Assembly (NCBI RefSeq): GCF_003286085.1
Contig: NW_020825530.1
Location: 1 to 64,000 of the forward strand
Length of the DNA: 64,000 nucleotides
Direction of reading: 5' to 3'
From: Drosophila persimilis
Lineage: Eukaryota; Arthropoda; Insecta; Diptera; Drosophilidae
Shown here: piece by piece, positions 7,875-17,747 of the stretch
Numbering within the stretch: position 1 is the stretch's first letter
Layout: each line of letters begins with the position of its first letter
Translations under genes and position numbers: made by a program
The notes under the pieces: model-generated
The model's database searches: none
Seen by the model: only the letters and a program-made list of their open reading frames with translations
Told to the model about the DNA's origin: nothing

Positions 7875-9693
7875 TAACCCAGCACGACAGACATCACGCA
7901 AGCCACGAACCCCGATACCACAGGACGAGATCACGGAAACCCCGACGACGGACTACCAACTGGAGCCATTAGCCGACACCGAGATAGCTCGGGAACGCAA
8001 CCCGTTTCGCCCAGCCGACTCGGATGACTACGAGACTGCGATCTTGGCCGCCATTACCGCTCTGGAACTGGAGGACCTATCGCCGTGGCAGCAAGACCCA
8101 GACCCCGAACCACCCCCAACGCCGTGGGCAGGCAAGTTTCTGGAGGAAGAACTGGCAAAATTCGACGGACTAGTTGGAGTCTCCCACATCGCCGAACACA
8201 CGATAACAATGCGAGACGACAGGCCCGTGAAGCAGCGCTATTTCCCGAAGAACCCGGCCATGCAGAAGATCATAAACGCGCAGGTGGACGAGCTGCTACG
8301 GGACGGAAGGATCGAGCCATCCCACAGTCCCCACAGCGCCCCAATCGTCTTGGTAGGAAAGAAGACCGGAGAAATGCGAATGTGCGTGGATTATCGCCAG
8401 CTGAATGCCCGCTCGGTGCCGGACGCATATCCGCTGCCACGGATTAACCACATTCTCGAGAGACTTCGCCACGCTCGCTACATCTCCACGCTGGACCTCA
8501 AAAACGGATACTGGCAGATCCCGGTGGCCGAGGGCAGCAGAGAGGCAACAGCATTTACCGTCCCCGGCAGAGGACTCTTCCAGTGGAAGGTCATGCCTTT
8601 CGGCCTGCACTCAGCCCCAGCGACGTTCCAGCGGGCTTTGGACAGCGTCATCGGACCCACCCTGGAGCCGTACGCGTTCGCGTACCTCGACGATATCATC
8701 GTCATCGGAGCCACGCTAGAAGAGCATATCGACCACCTTCGCGAGGTTTTCAGGAGGCTGCGAGAGGCGAACCTCCGACTGAACAGAAACAAGTGTAGTT
8801 TCTTCAGGAAGAGTTTAGTCTACCTCGGCCATGTCATCAGTGAACAAGGCATCCACACGGACCCAGACAAGGTCAGCGCAGTCCAGAAACTAGCACCGCC
8901 CACCACACTGAAAGAACTGCGACGCTGCATCGGGATGGCATCCTGGTACCGACGCTTCGTCCCCAACTTCGCCACGGTGGTCCAACCCATGACCAACCTG
9001 CTCAAAAAGGATCAAAAGTGGGAGTGGACAGACGAACAACAGCAGGCATTCGAGACCCTCAAGGAAAGACTTACGCAAGCACCAGTCCTGGCATGCCCCG
9101 ACTTCGCCGAGCGATTCGTACTCCAAACGGACGCCAGTTCGTATGGCCTCGGAGCAGTATTGACACAACAGATCGACGGAGCAGAAAGAGTCATCGCCTA
9201 CGCAAGCCGTCGACTACTCAAGGCAGAGGAAAACTACTCGGCCACCGAGAAGGAGTGCCTTGCTGTAGTCTGGGCAATCCGGAAGCTCCGATGCTTTCTG
9301 GAAGGATACCACTTCGATGTAATCACGGATCACCTCGCTTTGAAGTGGTTGAACTCCATCGATAATCCCACGGGACGCATCGCCCGCTGGGCCTTGGAGC
9401 TCCAGCAATATCGGTTTGACATCCACTACCGCCGAGGAAGCCAGAACGTTGTGGCTGACGCCCTCTCACGACAACCAGTAGAAACCCTGCAGCGAGTGGA
9501 CGAAGACCGGGACCCTTGCCCCTGCCCCTGGCTGCAGAGGCTCCGCAAGCGGATCCAGGAACAGCCGGAAGGACGTCCGGAGTCATCATCGAGAGCGACC
9601 AAATATACAAACGAGCCAGCAACAGAACCAGCGAAGAAGACCCTATCAAATGGAAACTATGTGTCCACAAGGACCACCGCCGACGCGTGCTAG
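7834..9693 (+). CDS. pol: Pol, reverse transcriptase-RNase H of Osvaldo-like element
   Basis: This enzyme copies element RNA to DNA and degrades the RNA strand. The frame is open from 7834, well upstream of the ATG at 8044. The fingers and palm show MRMCVDYRQLNA, STLDLKNGYWQI, VMPFGLHSAPATFQRAL and the active-site box FAYLDDIIVIG (about 8674-8706). The thumb and connection carry ELRRCIGMASWYRRF. RNase H shows LQTDASSYGLGAVLT, YSATEKECLAVVW and VITDHLALKWL, and ends near VADALSRQ. After about 9575 the frame leaves the conserved path and stops at 9693, while integrase continues in another frame, so a single indel is likely near 9576-9585. All catalytic acids visible by eye are present. Confidence 0.85.
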   Translation, partial: RRWTNSSNRESPRSNPARQTSRKPRTPIPQDEITETPTTDYQLEPLADTEIARERNPFRPADSDDYETAILAAITALELEDLSPWQQDPDPEPPPTPWAGKFLEEELAKFDGLVGVSHIAEHTITMRDDRPVKQRYFPKNPAMQKIINAQVDELLRDGRIEPSHSPHSAPIVLVGKKTGEMRMCVDYRQLNARSVPDAYPLPRINHILERLRHARYISTLDLKNGYWQIPVAEGSREATAFTVPGRGLFQWKVMPFGLHSAPATFQRALDSVIGPTLEPYAFAYLDDIIVIGATLEEHIDHLREVFRRLREANLRLNRNKCSFFRKSLVYLGHVISEQGIHTDPDKVSAVQKLAPPTTLKELRRCIGMASWYRRFVPNFATVVQPMTNLLKKDQKWEWTDEQQQAFETLKERLTQAPVLACPDFAERFVLQTDASSYGLGAVLTQQIDGAERVIAYASRRLLKAEENYSATEKECLAVVWAIRKLRCFLEGYHFDVITDHLALKWLNSIDNPTGRIARWALELQQYRFDIHYRRGSQNVVADALSRQPVETLQRVDEDRDPCPCPWLQRLRKRIQEQPEGRPESSSRATKYTNEPATEPAKKTLSNGNYVSTRTTADAC

Positions 9694-10811
9694 AAGAGTG
9701 CCACGACCATCCGACAGCAGGACACCTCGGAATCAGAAAGACAGCGACACGAATAGCCCAGAGGTACTACTGGCCCGGACTGCACCGAGATATCGCCCGA
9801 TATATCCAGCAGTGCACCAAGTGCCAGCAGTACAAGGTGAGTCAAACCAAACCAGGAGGGAAGATTCACACCCGCCAAGCCCAGGAACCACTGGACATCG
9901 TCTGTGCCGACTTCATTGGACCATTGCCCCGATCCAAACACGGCAATACTATGTTGCTGGTGTTCTTCGACGCCTTCAGCAAGTGGGTGGAGTTGGTCCC
10001 ACTCCGCAAGGCCACCACCGCACTACTGGAGACCGCTTTCCGGGAACGGATCCTAAGCCGCTTCGGAACACCACGGAAATTCGTATGCGACAACGGGACC
10101 CAATTCACGAGTCGCTCTTTCCAAAAGTTCTGCAAACTAGCAGGCATGGAACTGGAGTATACGGCGCCCTATACGCCACAACAAAACCCCACGGAACGAG
10201 CCAATAGGACGATCAAAACCATGATCGCCCAGTACATCGATGGAGACCAGCGGACATGGGACGAGCTGCTACCCGAACTTAGCCTAGCCATCAACAGCAG
10301 CACATCGGACACCACAGGCTTCAGCCCAGCATTCATCGTACTCGGCCGGGAACCTCGGTTGCCTGGAGCCTTGTACGAAGAGACGACCCCAGGACTAGGC
10401 GAAGTGACAGAGACCCCAACCGACAAGGCCAAGCGACTCAAGGAAATCTTCGCCATCGTACAGGAAAATACCCAGCAGGCATCACAGACGCAGAGCAGGA
10501 CCTACAACCTACGTCGACGCGAATGGAGACCCACGATCGGGACGCTCGTGATGCTACGCCAACATCACCTGTCCAAAGCGGCGGACAACTTCGCTGCCAA
10601 ACTGGCTCCCAAATATGAGGGGCCTTACAAAGTGATTAAATTTATTTCTTCCACCATAGCCCGACTCCAGAAGCATCCGGGAAGACAACGACGAACGGCC
10701 GGACTAGCCGACCTCAAGGCCTACCACGACACCGAGCACACACTCACCAGCGAAGACAACGAAGACAACGATGACGACGACCCCAGCACCAGGAAAACCG
10801 CGAGTTCATGA
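9516..10811 (+). CDS. pol: Pol, integrase of Osvaldo-like element
   Basis: Integrase inserts the cDNA into the host genome. Meaningful sequence begins near 9580 (IESDQIYKR); the first 20 residues from the ATG at 9516 overlap the RT frame and are probably not real. The zinc-binding domain shows HDHPTAGHLG and CTKCQQYK. The DDE core is CADFIGPL, VCDNGTQF and NPTERANRT. The C-terminal GPY/F module is KLAPKYEGPYKVIKF. The tail is acidic (NEDNDDDD). The frame is intact to the stop at 10811, followed by no env. It is out of frame with RT, which fits either sequence error or early decay. Confidence 0.85.
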   Translation: MPLPLAAEAPQADPGTAGRTSGVIIESDQIYKRASNRTSEEDPIKWKLCVHKDHRRRVLEECHDHPTAGHLGIRKTATRIAQRYYWPGLHRDIARYIQQCTKCQQYKVSQTKPGGKIHTRQAQEPLDIVCADFIGPLPRSKHGNTMLLVFFDAFSKWVELVPLRKATTALLETAFRERILSRFGTPRKFVCDNGTQFTSRSFQKFCKLAGMELEYTAPYTPQQNPTERANRTIKTMIAQYIDGDQRTWDELLPELSLAINSSTSDTTGFSPAFIVLGREPRLPGALYEETTPGLGEVTETPTDKAKRLKEIFAIVQENTQQASQTQSRTYNLRRREWRPTIGTLVMLRQHHLSKAADNFAAKLAPKYEGPYKVIKFISSTIARLQKHPGRQRRTAGLADLKAYHDTEHTLTSEDNEDNDDDDPSTRKTASS

Positions 10812-11560
10812 GGGCCACTTATGGTGGTGCGCTGCCATAATGTCCTCGCCCCGCAAGGGGCAACCGCGTACACGCGCAGTAAGATAGCTTAACTCCCCTT
10901 AAGGGATTAGAGTAAGAAATAGTCAGAACTAGAGAATGCACCGATCAGGGAAACCCAGGGCACAGGACACATCAGTGGCATAGGTCAGGTTCTAACCAAA
11001 CAAGGTTTGGTCCCCCCACCAGATCCGACATGGACAACCCAAGGACGAGCGACGTACAGCCCTAGAGGCAGAGGATGGTACGGAGGGGCATCCTAGGGGT
11101 GCGTCGCCGCCCAGCTCAAGGCAACCACGGTCCACGACCAGCCAACCACAAGCAAGACACCACTCTCCGGACCCCGTAAGCAGAACCAGGAAACCCGAGC
11201 CCCCCAAAGGAGGACAGCGACCTGTCATTGGGATTGGCAGAAGCAGAAGCGGGCGGACTGCTCACCGCATTCGACGAGATGCCCGAGTTAAACGCGCTGC
11301 AGGAGGAGCAGGAGTGGCCAATCGCCCCAGTCGCCTGGCGGGTCAGCACGCCTGACCGTCGCATCCCGCAGAGCTTGCTGGAAGGCGCCAGCGCTCAGGC
11401 GAACGCGGCGCGTCACGGGCGCGTCACGGGCGCGTCACGGGCGTGTCACGGGCGCGTCACGGGCACGGCCGGATCCGCAGCCTGGAATACCACGACGGCC
11501 AACGCTTCCGCGTATACATCAGTGGAAACTTGGTGCGCATTTCACCGCGCCCCACCCCGA
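10812..11560 (+). other. 3' untranslated region of Osvaldo-like element
   Basis: A 750-base stretch between integrase and the polypurine tract. A 116-codon open frame (11228-11578) has no recognisable domain and runs into the LTR, so I do not call it a gene. No env-like signal peptide or membrane segment is seen on either strand. Confidence 0.6.
11408..11466 (+). repeat. GC-rich 10-11-bp tandem repeats
   Basis: Five to six units of GGGCGCGTCAC (one GGGCGTGTCAC variant) lie about 100 bases before the 3' LTR. Confidence 0.8.
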
Positions 11561-11573
11561 AGTAGGAAGGGAG
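11561..11573 (+). promoter_or_regulatory. Polypurine tract
   Basis: AGTAGGAAGGGAG directly precedes the 3' LTR and is the expected plus-strand DNA primer. Confidence 0.7.
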
Positions 11574-12894
11574 TGTGAAGGCATAAGCCTCCACAATACA
11601 GAGTATACACACACGAAAGAGAGACGCAGACGACGGCCACGCAGCGAAGAGAGAACGCAACGAAGAGAACGGCTATACACAGAGGAAAGAGAGCGAAGCG
11701 GCAGAGAAGCCGCCGATCGGCCTTACGCCCACGCAGCCGAGGAAAGGGCCGACGGCGAAGCAGAGAATACAGAGACGCAGCCGATCGCCCACGCCGCCGA
11801 GGCCGACAGCCGAAGCTGCGCAGCCACGAAGCGTCAGAGAAGCTGGAAAAAGACAAAGCAGAGGCCTGGCACGGTCCAGCGCGGGCGAGACTCGGGAGTG
11901 ATCTCCAAGGGCTGAACAAGACCGGTTGTGCGACGGAAAATAAGCCGCGACCGCGGTGTGTAAAAAGAAAAAGAAGTTGTGAGTACGCAGTGTACGAAAT
12001 AAGCCGACGTGACGAGGACCCGCCGCAGGATACCAGGACCCCAAAGGAGGGAAACAAGGGTGAGCCACCTCACGTATGTGAGCTCTGGGGGGGAACAGAT
12101 CGGTGCAGTAGGCAGGCATAGACAGTTTTACATATCCATGCACACATGTGGTTTAATATAAGTTTTTCTTTGCGTTTATTTCCCCGCTGCAGGCGCGTGA
12201 TTTTAAGTAGGGGAATGAGCCAAAAATAATAAAGACACCAACCTCCACCCACCTGTCTCAGAACATTCGCCCGTAGGAATCACTCACTCCCCCACCCCCT
12301 CTCTTCCCTTTTCCCGGGAGGCCCAGCGAAGTGGATGTGAGTCGTGGATCACGCGGCATTCACCAAGCGGGGCTTCCCCTCTCCTGTACCTTTTCCCCCC
12401 GGGAGGCCCAGCGAAGTGGATGTGAGTCGTGGCTCACGCGGCATTCACCAAGCTGGGTTCCTCCTCTCCTGTACCTTTTCCCCCGGGGGACCCGGCGATG
12501 CTGGATGTGAGTCGTGGATTCACGCGGCATTCGCAAAGCCGGGTTCCCTCTCCTACACCCTCGCCCTGGGGACCTGGCGACGCAGATGTGAGTCGTGGAT
12601 CATGCGGCATCTGCTAAGCTGGACTCCCCTCTCCCATACCCATCCGATCCCTGATCCAAACCTTTTCTCCCGCCATACATGACTCGCAACGCACGTCTCT
12701 GCAGCCCCCACGCACGGCTTCAACCATGCCCCGTGGCCGGGCCAGGCCCGACCGTCCCACGACCCACCCCACGGGCGCGCTTTCGCCACGAGCGGCTCTC
12801 CCCTTAGGTCCTCACACAACAAATTTTGCTGTGGGGAGGGACCGGGCCCTGGACAGACTGAGAAGCTGTACCTCGGCCTGAGAACTTCCTTACA
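11574..12894 (+). repeat. 3' LTR of Osvaldo-like element
   Basis: A 1,321-bp copy of 2254-3573. By eye it differs at about five places: one base in each of the GCGTGATT, CTCTTCCC, GATCCAAA and ACGCACGTC contexts, and one extra C in a C-run. It is followed by GAAC, the target duplication. The poly(A) signal AATAAA is at 12228-12233. Confidence 0.9.
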
Positions 12895-12898
12895 GAAC

Positions 12899-14569
12899 AA
12901 AACAGAAGCTTCTGCTGTTGGTATTGCAAATTTATTCGCTAACTTTTTCCAAACAACGTACTCGTCTCATATTTACAACGCATCCACTCCGTATCCGTAC
13001 CAGCTACCTCAAGCTAACAGCATTTTTCTGCCCTTTTTCGAGGAAAGCGTTGTTCTGGAAGGTTTGTCATCTATGGACATATCGTTTTCTGCGGGTCCAG
13101 ATAAGGTACCAAGTTGCATCTTAAAACACTGTGCCCAGTCCCTTTGCAAACCCTTGACCTTTCTCTTCAACCTCTCTTTGGAACAGTCTTGTCTCCCAGT
13201 AATTTGGAATGAGTCCTATATCATTCCGCTTCACAAAAAAGGTTCAAGATCAAACATTGAAAACTATCGTGGTATCGCAAAGCTTTCCGCCATCCCGAAG
13301 CTTCTTGAGTTCCTGGTCACCCGGCAACTGCAACATCTTTGTTGCAGCTTGATATCTCCGTCGCAACACGGTTTTTTTAGACATCGTTCAACATCGACTA
13401 ACCTTCTTGAGTTTTCTAACCTAATCCACCGTGGTTTTCAAATTGGTTCGCAGACGGATGTAGTTTTTACTGACTTCAGCAAGGCATTCGATTCTGTGAA
13501 CCATGCTCTGCTTATTCACAAGCTCTCTTTATTAGGGTTCCCAACGAATCTTCTAGATTGGATTTTGTCCTATCTCTCTAACCGCACTCAACGTGTTTTG
13601 TTTTCTAACGTGTTGTCAAATACTGTAAATGTTACTTCAGGTGTGCCACAGGGAAGTCATCTGGGCCCGCTTCTGTTCATTTTATTTGTGAATGACCTTC
13701 CTCAAGTTATAACATACTCTACTACACTAATGTATGCTGATGATGTCAAAATCTGTCTTTCTTACTCTGATTGGTATTTGCACACACGCCTTCAACTTGA
13801 TCTAAGTGAACTACTATTGTGGTGTTCAACTAATCTTCTTTTTCTGAACCTTTCCAAATGCAAACTTATGACATTTTACCGTCGCGCTCCTCATTTTGTC
13901 CCATATGTTCTAGGAAATCATGTCCTTGAACGAATTTCGAGTTCAAATGACCTCGGAGTCCTTTTTGATCATAAGATGTGTTTTAACACCCATATAGCTG
14001 CAACTGTAAATAAAGCTAAGGGTGTTTTAGCGTTCATCAAGCGTTGGTCCAAGGAGTTTGACGACCCGTACGTTACAAAACAACTGTACATCTCGTTAGT
14101 ACGTCCTATATTGGAGTATTGTTCTTGTGTGTGGAGCCCGCAGTATAATGAACAGCAGGCTGTTATTGAATCCGTGCAAAAGCAATTTTTAATTTTTGCC
14201 CTTCGGAACTTTAACTGGGACTCAGGTAGAATCTTGCCACCCTACCAGTCTAGGCTAAATCTTATTGACCTGCCGTCGTTGCACCATCGCAGAAAATGCA
14301 ATGGCGTAATGTTCGTGCACAAGCTCCTTCTTGGGACTGTTGACTCCCAAACTCTCTTGGGTCAGATTGACTTGGCCGTTCCATCTAGACCTACCCGTAC
14401 TTTTAGGCCTATCCGTCTACCCATATGTAGATCTAATTATGCTGATCATGAACCTTTTAGGGTTTTATGCCATAATTATAACTCCCTCTGTCAAACCCTA
14501 TCCCCTGAACTGTCTCTTAAACAAATTGCATGCAATATTTATAATCATTTAAATTTAGCTAACTTTTAA
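12899..14569 (+). pseudogene. CR1-like ORF2, reverse transcriptase portion
   Basis: RT of a target-primed non-LTR element. Visible in order are SAGPDKVPS (start of the palm), HKKGSRSNIENYRGI, QHGFFRHRSTSTNL, FTDFSKAFDSVNH (first catalytic Asp), SGVPQGSHLGPLLF and MYADDVKI (catalytic Asp pair), then the thumb and a long C-terminal region with VRPILEYCSCVWSP. From 13064 it is one uninterrupted 501-codon frame, and the same frame can be read back to near 12900. It is homologous to 55158-56531 on the other strand. It is called a pseudogene because the endonuclease half is frameshifted and ORF2 is cut by the LTR element. The RT segment alone looks undamaged. Confidence 0.85.
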
Positions 14570-14624
14570 CTTATCTTTTTCCGCCTTTAGTAACTAAGTA
14601 CCATTATTAACAGATAATTGTTAA

Positions 14625-14647
14625 TTAAATAAATAAATAAATAAAAA
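14625..14647 (+). repeat. TAAA-type 3' tail of the CR1-like element
   Basis: Four to five TAAA units then A-rich sequence follow the 3' untranslated region. CR1-clade elements typically end in short tandem repeats rather than plain poly(A). Confidence 0.6.
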
Positions 14648-14799
14648 ATAATTATAATAACAATAACAATAACCGTAATAACGGTGGAACCTATAACAAC
14701 CAAAGATACAATAGCAATGGAAACACACGACAGAAAAATGTTCGTGTTACCCAGACAGCTTCGGGAAACTCCCAAGATCCTTTAGATACACTAAATTAA
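14648..14799 (+). pseudogene. Gag C-terminal tail of 412-like element
   Basis: About 50 codons rich in Asn, ending SGNSQDPLDTLN and a stop at 14797-14799. No zinc knuckle remains. The 5' part is absent, since the fragment starts at the A-rich tail of the CR1-like element. Confidence 0.5.
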
Positions 14800-14843
14800 A
14801 AAATCCAGCGGTTCACACAATCAACCTCAATCTCAATATATTC

Positions 14844-15677
14844 GTGGCATTCCTCAATTCTAAAACAGGAAAACAACTTACATTCCTTATAGATACAGGT
14901 GCCAATATATCACTATTAAAAGCAAATTCAGATGTCTTTAACGACATTCAAACAAAAAATAAAATAGATATTCAAGGAATAGGGGAAGGTATAATAACAT
15001 CCCAAGGCCTTGCCCTAATAGAGCTACAGACAGATAAATACATAATTCCACACAATTTCCATTTAGTTAATCAGAATTTTGCAATTCCGTGTTATGGAAT
15101 AATAGGCATTCATTTCATAAAAGAATTAAACTGCCTAATAGACTTAAAACCTGCAGAGGATTGGTTAATAATACGACCAAATAATATAAAAATTAAAATT
15201 TATGTTCCAATAACATACAGTTCTGGTAACAATACAATTCTTCTACCAGCAAGATCACAAGTTGTCAGAAAAATAGAATTAACGTCCGATATAGAAACCA
15301 TATTGATCCCAAACCAGGAAATTCAACCTGGTATTTATGTAGCAAATACAATAACTTCAAAAAATAATACATTTGTCCGATTGCTGAATACAACCAGTAC
15401 CAACCAATTAGTACATATAAATAACATACAATATGAACCACTTTCGAATTACAAGGTAATTAAAACTACTCAAAAAATCCGAGAAAAAACTGTCATAGCT
15501 GAATTAAGCAAAAATTTCCCAGTACAATTCAAGAAGCAATTAACTAAACTTTGCACCAATTTTAGTGACGTATTCGGGCTTGAAACCGAATCAATCACAA
15601 CAAATAATTTTTATAAACAGAAATTGAGATTGAGGGATGACGAACCTATATATAAAGAACTATCGAAGTCCGCATAG
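14844..15677 (+). pseudogene. Pol of 412-like element, protease and spacer
   Basis: An aspartic protease that would process Gag-Pol. The active site is FLIDTGANISLL (about 14884-14919) and the second hairpin is IIGIHFI. Residues 80-250 form the spacer to RT, ending in KLRLRDDEPIY. A one-base indel near 15650 moves the reading to the RT frame, so this frame ends in 8-9 unrelated residues at 15677. Upstream codons are open back to the gag stop, so the ATG at 14844 is only a convenience. Apart from that indel the segment is intact. Confidence 0.75.
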
Positions 15678-16902
15678 CCAAGTTGAGGAAATTAAAAAAC
15701 AAGTAGGAAAATTAATCAACGACAATATTGTCGAACCATCCGTATCAGAATACAACAGCCCACTTCTACTTGTCCCAAAGAAAGCCCTTCCGGGTTCAGA
15801 ACAAAAGAAATGGCGATTAGTAGTTGACTATCGTCAAATAAACAAAAAACTCCTGGCCGACAAATTTCCACTACCTAGAATTGATGACATTTTGGATCAA
15901 CTAGGTAGAGCAAAGTATTTCTCATGCCTTGACTTAATGTCAGGTTTTCATCAAATCGAACTAGAAGAAAGTTCGCGAAATATAACGTCTTTTTCAACGA
16001 GCAATGGCTCATATCGCTTCACGCGACTACCATTTGGTTTAAAAATAGCGCCGAATTCATTTCAAAGAATGATGACTATAGCATTCTCTGGACTTGAAGC
16101 TTCGCAAGCCTTCCTGTATATGGACGATCTAATAGTCATGGGTTGTTCCGAAAAACATATTCTTAAAAACTTAACAGATATTTTTGAGATATGTAGGAAA
16201 CACAACCTAAAATTACATCCACAAAAATGTTCATTTTTTATGCATGAAGTGACCTTTCTTGGTCATAAATGCACAGATAAAGGAATCTTGCCAGATGACA
16301 AGAAATATGACGTCATCAAAAACTATCCAGTCCCACATGATGCGGACAGCGCTAGACGATTTATTGCATTTTGCAATTATTATAGACGTTTTATTAAAAA
16401 CTTCGCCGACTATTCCCGGCACATAACTAGATTATGTAAAAAGAATGTCCCCTTTGAGTGGTCAACTGAATGTCAAAATGCATTCCAATATTTAAAAGAT
16501 AAACTTATGGAACCCACTCTGTTACAGTACCCAGATTTTCAGAAAGAATTTTGCATAATCACCGATGCTAGTAAACAAGCATGTGGAGCGGTTTTAACTC
16601 AAAACCATAACGGACTCCAACTCCCATTAGCATATGCATCACGTTCATTCACAAAAGGTGAAAGTAACAAAAGTACTACAAAACAGGAATTAGCAGCAAT
16701 TCATTGGGCAATTACCCATTTTCGACCATATATCTATGGTAAACACTTTACAGTAAAAACGGATCACAGACCACTAACATACCTATTTTCAATGGTCAAT
16801 CCCAGCTCAAAACTCACATGCATGCAGCTCGAATTAGAAGAATACGACTTTACAGTCGAGTATCTAAAGGGTAAAGATAATCATGTAGCAGATGCGTTAT
16901 AA
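15637..16902 (+). pseudogene. Pol of 412-like element, RT-RNase H
   Basis: RT boxes include WRLVVDYRQINKK, SCLDLMSGFHQIEL, TRLPFGLKIAPNSFQR and FLYMDDLIVMG, a YMDD active site. RNase H shows IITDASKQACGAVL, STTKQELAAIHWAI and VKTDHRPLTYLF. It ends at a TAA (16900-16902) right after the HVADAL motif. The same frame then continues open to 17487, so this is a premature stop rather than a domain end. Real homology starts about five codons after the ATG, at the shift from the protease frame. Confidence 0.8.
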
Positions 16903-17664
16903 AGAATAACCATCACAGACCTGAAAAACATACAAAAAACGAATAAAGTCCTGAAAGTCACTACCAGGCAACAGAGTAGACAGAAATCCTGCGCAGGAAA
17001 AAAACAAATAGAATTGCCTAGGCAATCTCTAACAAAAGCTTCAAAGCCCAACGTATATGAAGTCATCAACAATGACGAAGTACGTAAAGTAGTGACCTTG
17101 CATGTAAATAATAATTTATGTTTTTTCAAACATGGAAAAAAAATTACTGCAAGATATGATGTTAGCGATTTGTATACTAATGGAACCCTTGACTTAGGTC
17201 AGTTTTTCCAAAGGCTTAAAACGCAAGCCGGTAAACAAAAAATCAGCCAACTCAAAGTGGCACCGTGGGAAAATATCTTTGAATACATTTCAATAGATAA
17301 TTTTAAAAATATGGGCAATAAAATATTACGAACAATAAGAGTAGCGCTACTCAACCCGGTGACCCTAATTAAAAATGAAAAAGAAAAAGAAAAAGAAGCA
17401 ATACTGTCTACATTACATGATGATCCCATACAAGGAGGACATACAGGCATAACAAAAAGACGAAGACGTTCATTACGGACATGGTAACAGAATATAAAAA
17501 TTCAATAATTGAAGACTTATGTAAAAATCTAAACATCAAAAACATAACTTCTCTTGCACATCACCACCAGACTGTAGGAACCGTGGAGCGAAGCCACAGA
17601 ACATTTAACGAGTTCATACGCTCATACATCTCAGCTGACAAATCAGATTGGGATGTATGGCTGC
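16903..17664 (+). pseudogene. Pol of 412-like element, integrase remnants with internal deletion
   Basis: The RT frame continues past its stop through a basic tether into TLHDDPIQGGHTG (about 17408-17446), the first zinc-binding histidine region. It then jumps in another frame at about 17463 to ITDMVTEYKN, the second catalytic Asp, and TVERSHRTFNEF, the catalytic Glu. The rest of the zinc-binding domain and the first catalytic Asp are gone, a loss of roughly 130 codons. Homology ends at VWLHQ (17664), where the 59-base repeat starts. Confidence 0.75.
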
Positions 17665-17723
17665 ATCAAGTTCTTCAGATAATTATTCGTCGAGCAGGTC
17701 TTGTATAAATATCTGTGGTGTAG
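17665..17723 (+). repeat. 59-bp segment, first copy
   Basis: Identical by eye to 28562-28620. Here it lies exactly between 412-like integrase and gypsy-like errantivirus integrase. At the other place it is the end of the Ty3/gypsy B integrase and its downstream bases. See the findings. Confidence 0.9.
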
Positions 17724-17747
17724 TAGCCAGCACAAAAATATAGGGAA

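Larger units (their letters stand above)
2254..12894 (+). mobile_element. Osvaldo-like Ty3/gypsy LTR retrotransposon, near full length
   Basis: The 10,641-bp element has two direct LTRs of about 1,320 bp, both starting TGTGAAGG and ending CTTACA, and a 4-bp target duplication GAAC on both sides. Internal order is primer site, long repetitive leader, gag, protease, minisatellite, RT-RNase H, integrase and polypurine tract. I found no env. The lysine-type primer site, the long LTR, the gag with an unusual second knuckle and the RT type suit the Osvaldo/Ulysses lineage. The LTRs differ at only about five positions, so the insertion is recent, yet pol is split over three frames. It sits inside the CR1-like ORF2. 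GC content is much higher than in the neighbouring elements. Confidence 0.85.
12895..14647 (+). mobile_element. CR1-like non-LTR retrotransposon, copy 1, 3' part
   Basis: Right half of the element whose left half ends at 2253. It carries the RT domain, a short 3' untranslated region of about 55 bases, and a TAAA-type tail. It directly abuts a 412-like gag fragment with no visible target duplication, so the original 3' flank has been lost or the two fragments were joined later. Confidence 0.8.
14648..17664 (+). mobile_element. 412/mdg1-like Ty3/gypsy element, internal fragment
   Basis: Contains the last ~50 codons of gag, protease, RT-RNase H, the tether region and two ends of integrase. Both LTRs, most of gag and the IN middle are missing. 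The sequence is AT-rich, unlike the Osvaldo-like element. Assignment rests on the RT-RNase H block and the asparagine-rich gag end, which match my knowledge of the 412/mdg1 group. At the right it joins a 59-base segment that recurs at 28562. Confidence 0.75.

Noticed and set aside
10812-11573. env of the Osvaldo-like element
   Set aside because: No signal peptide, cleavage site or membrane anchor in any frame.
11228-11578. 116-codon frame before the 3' LTR of the Osvaldo-like element
   Set aside because: Runs through GC tandem repeats into the LTR; no recognisable domain.
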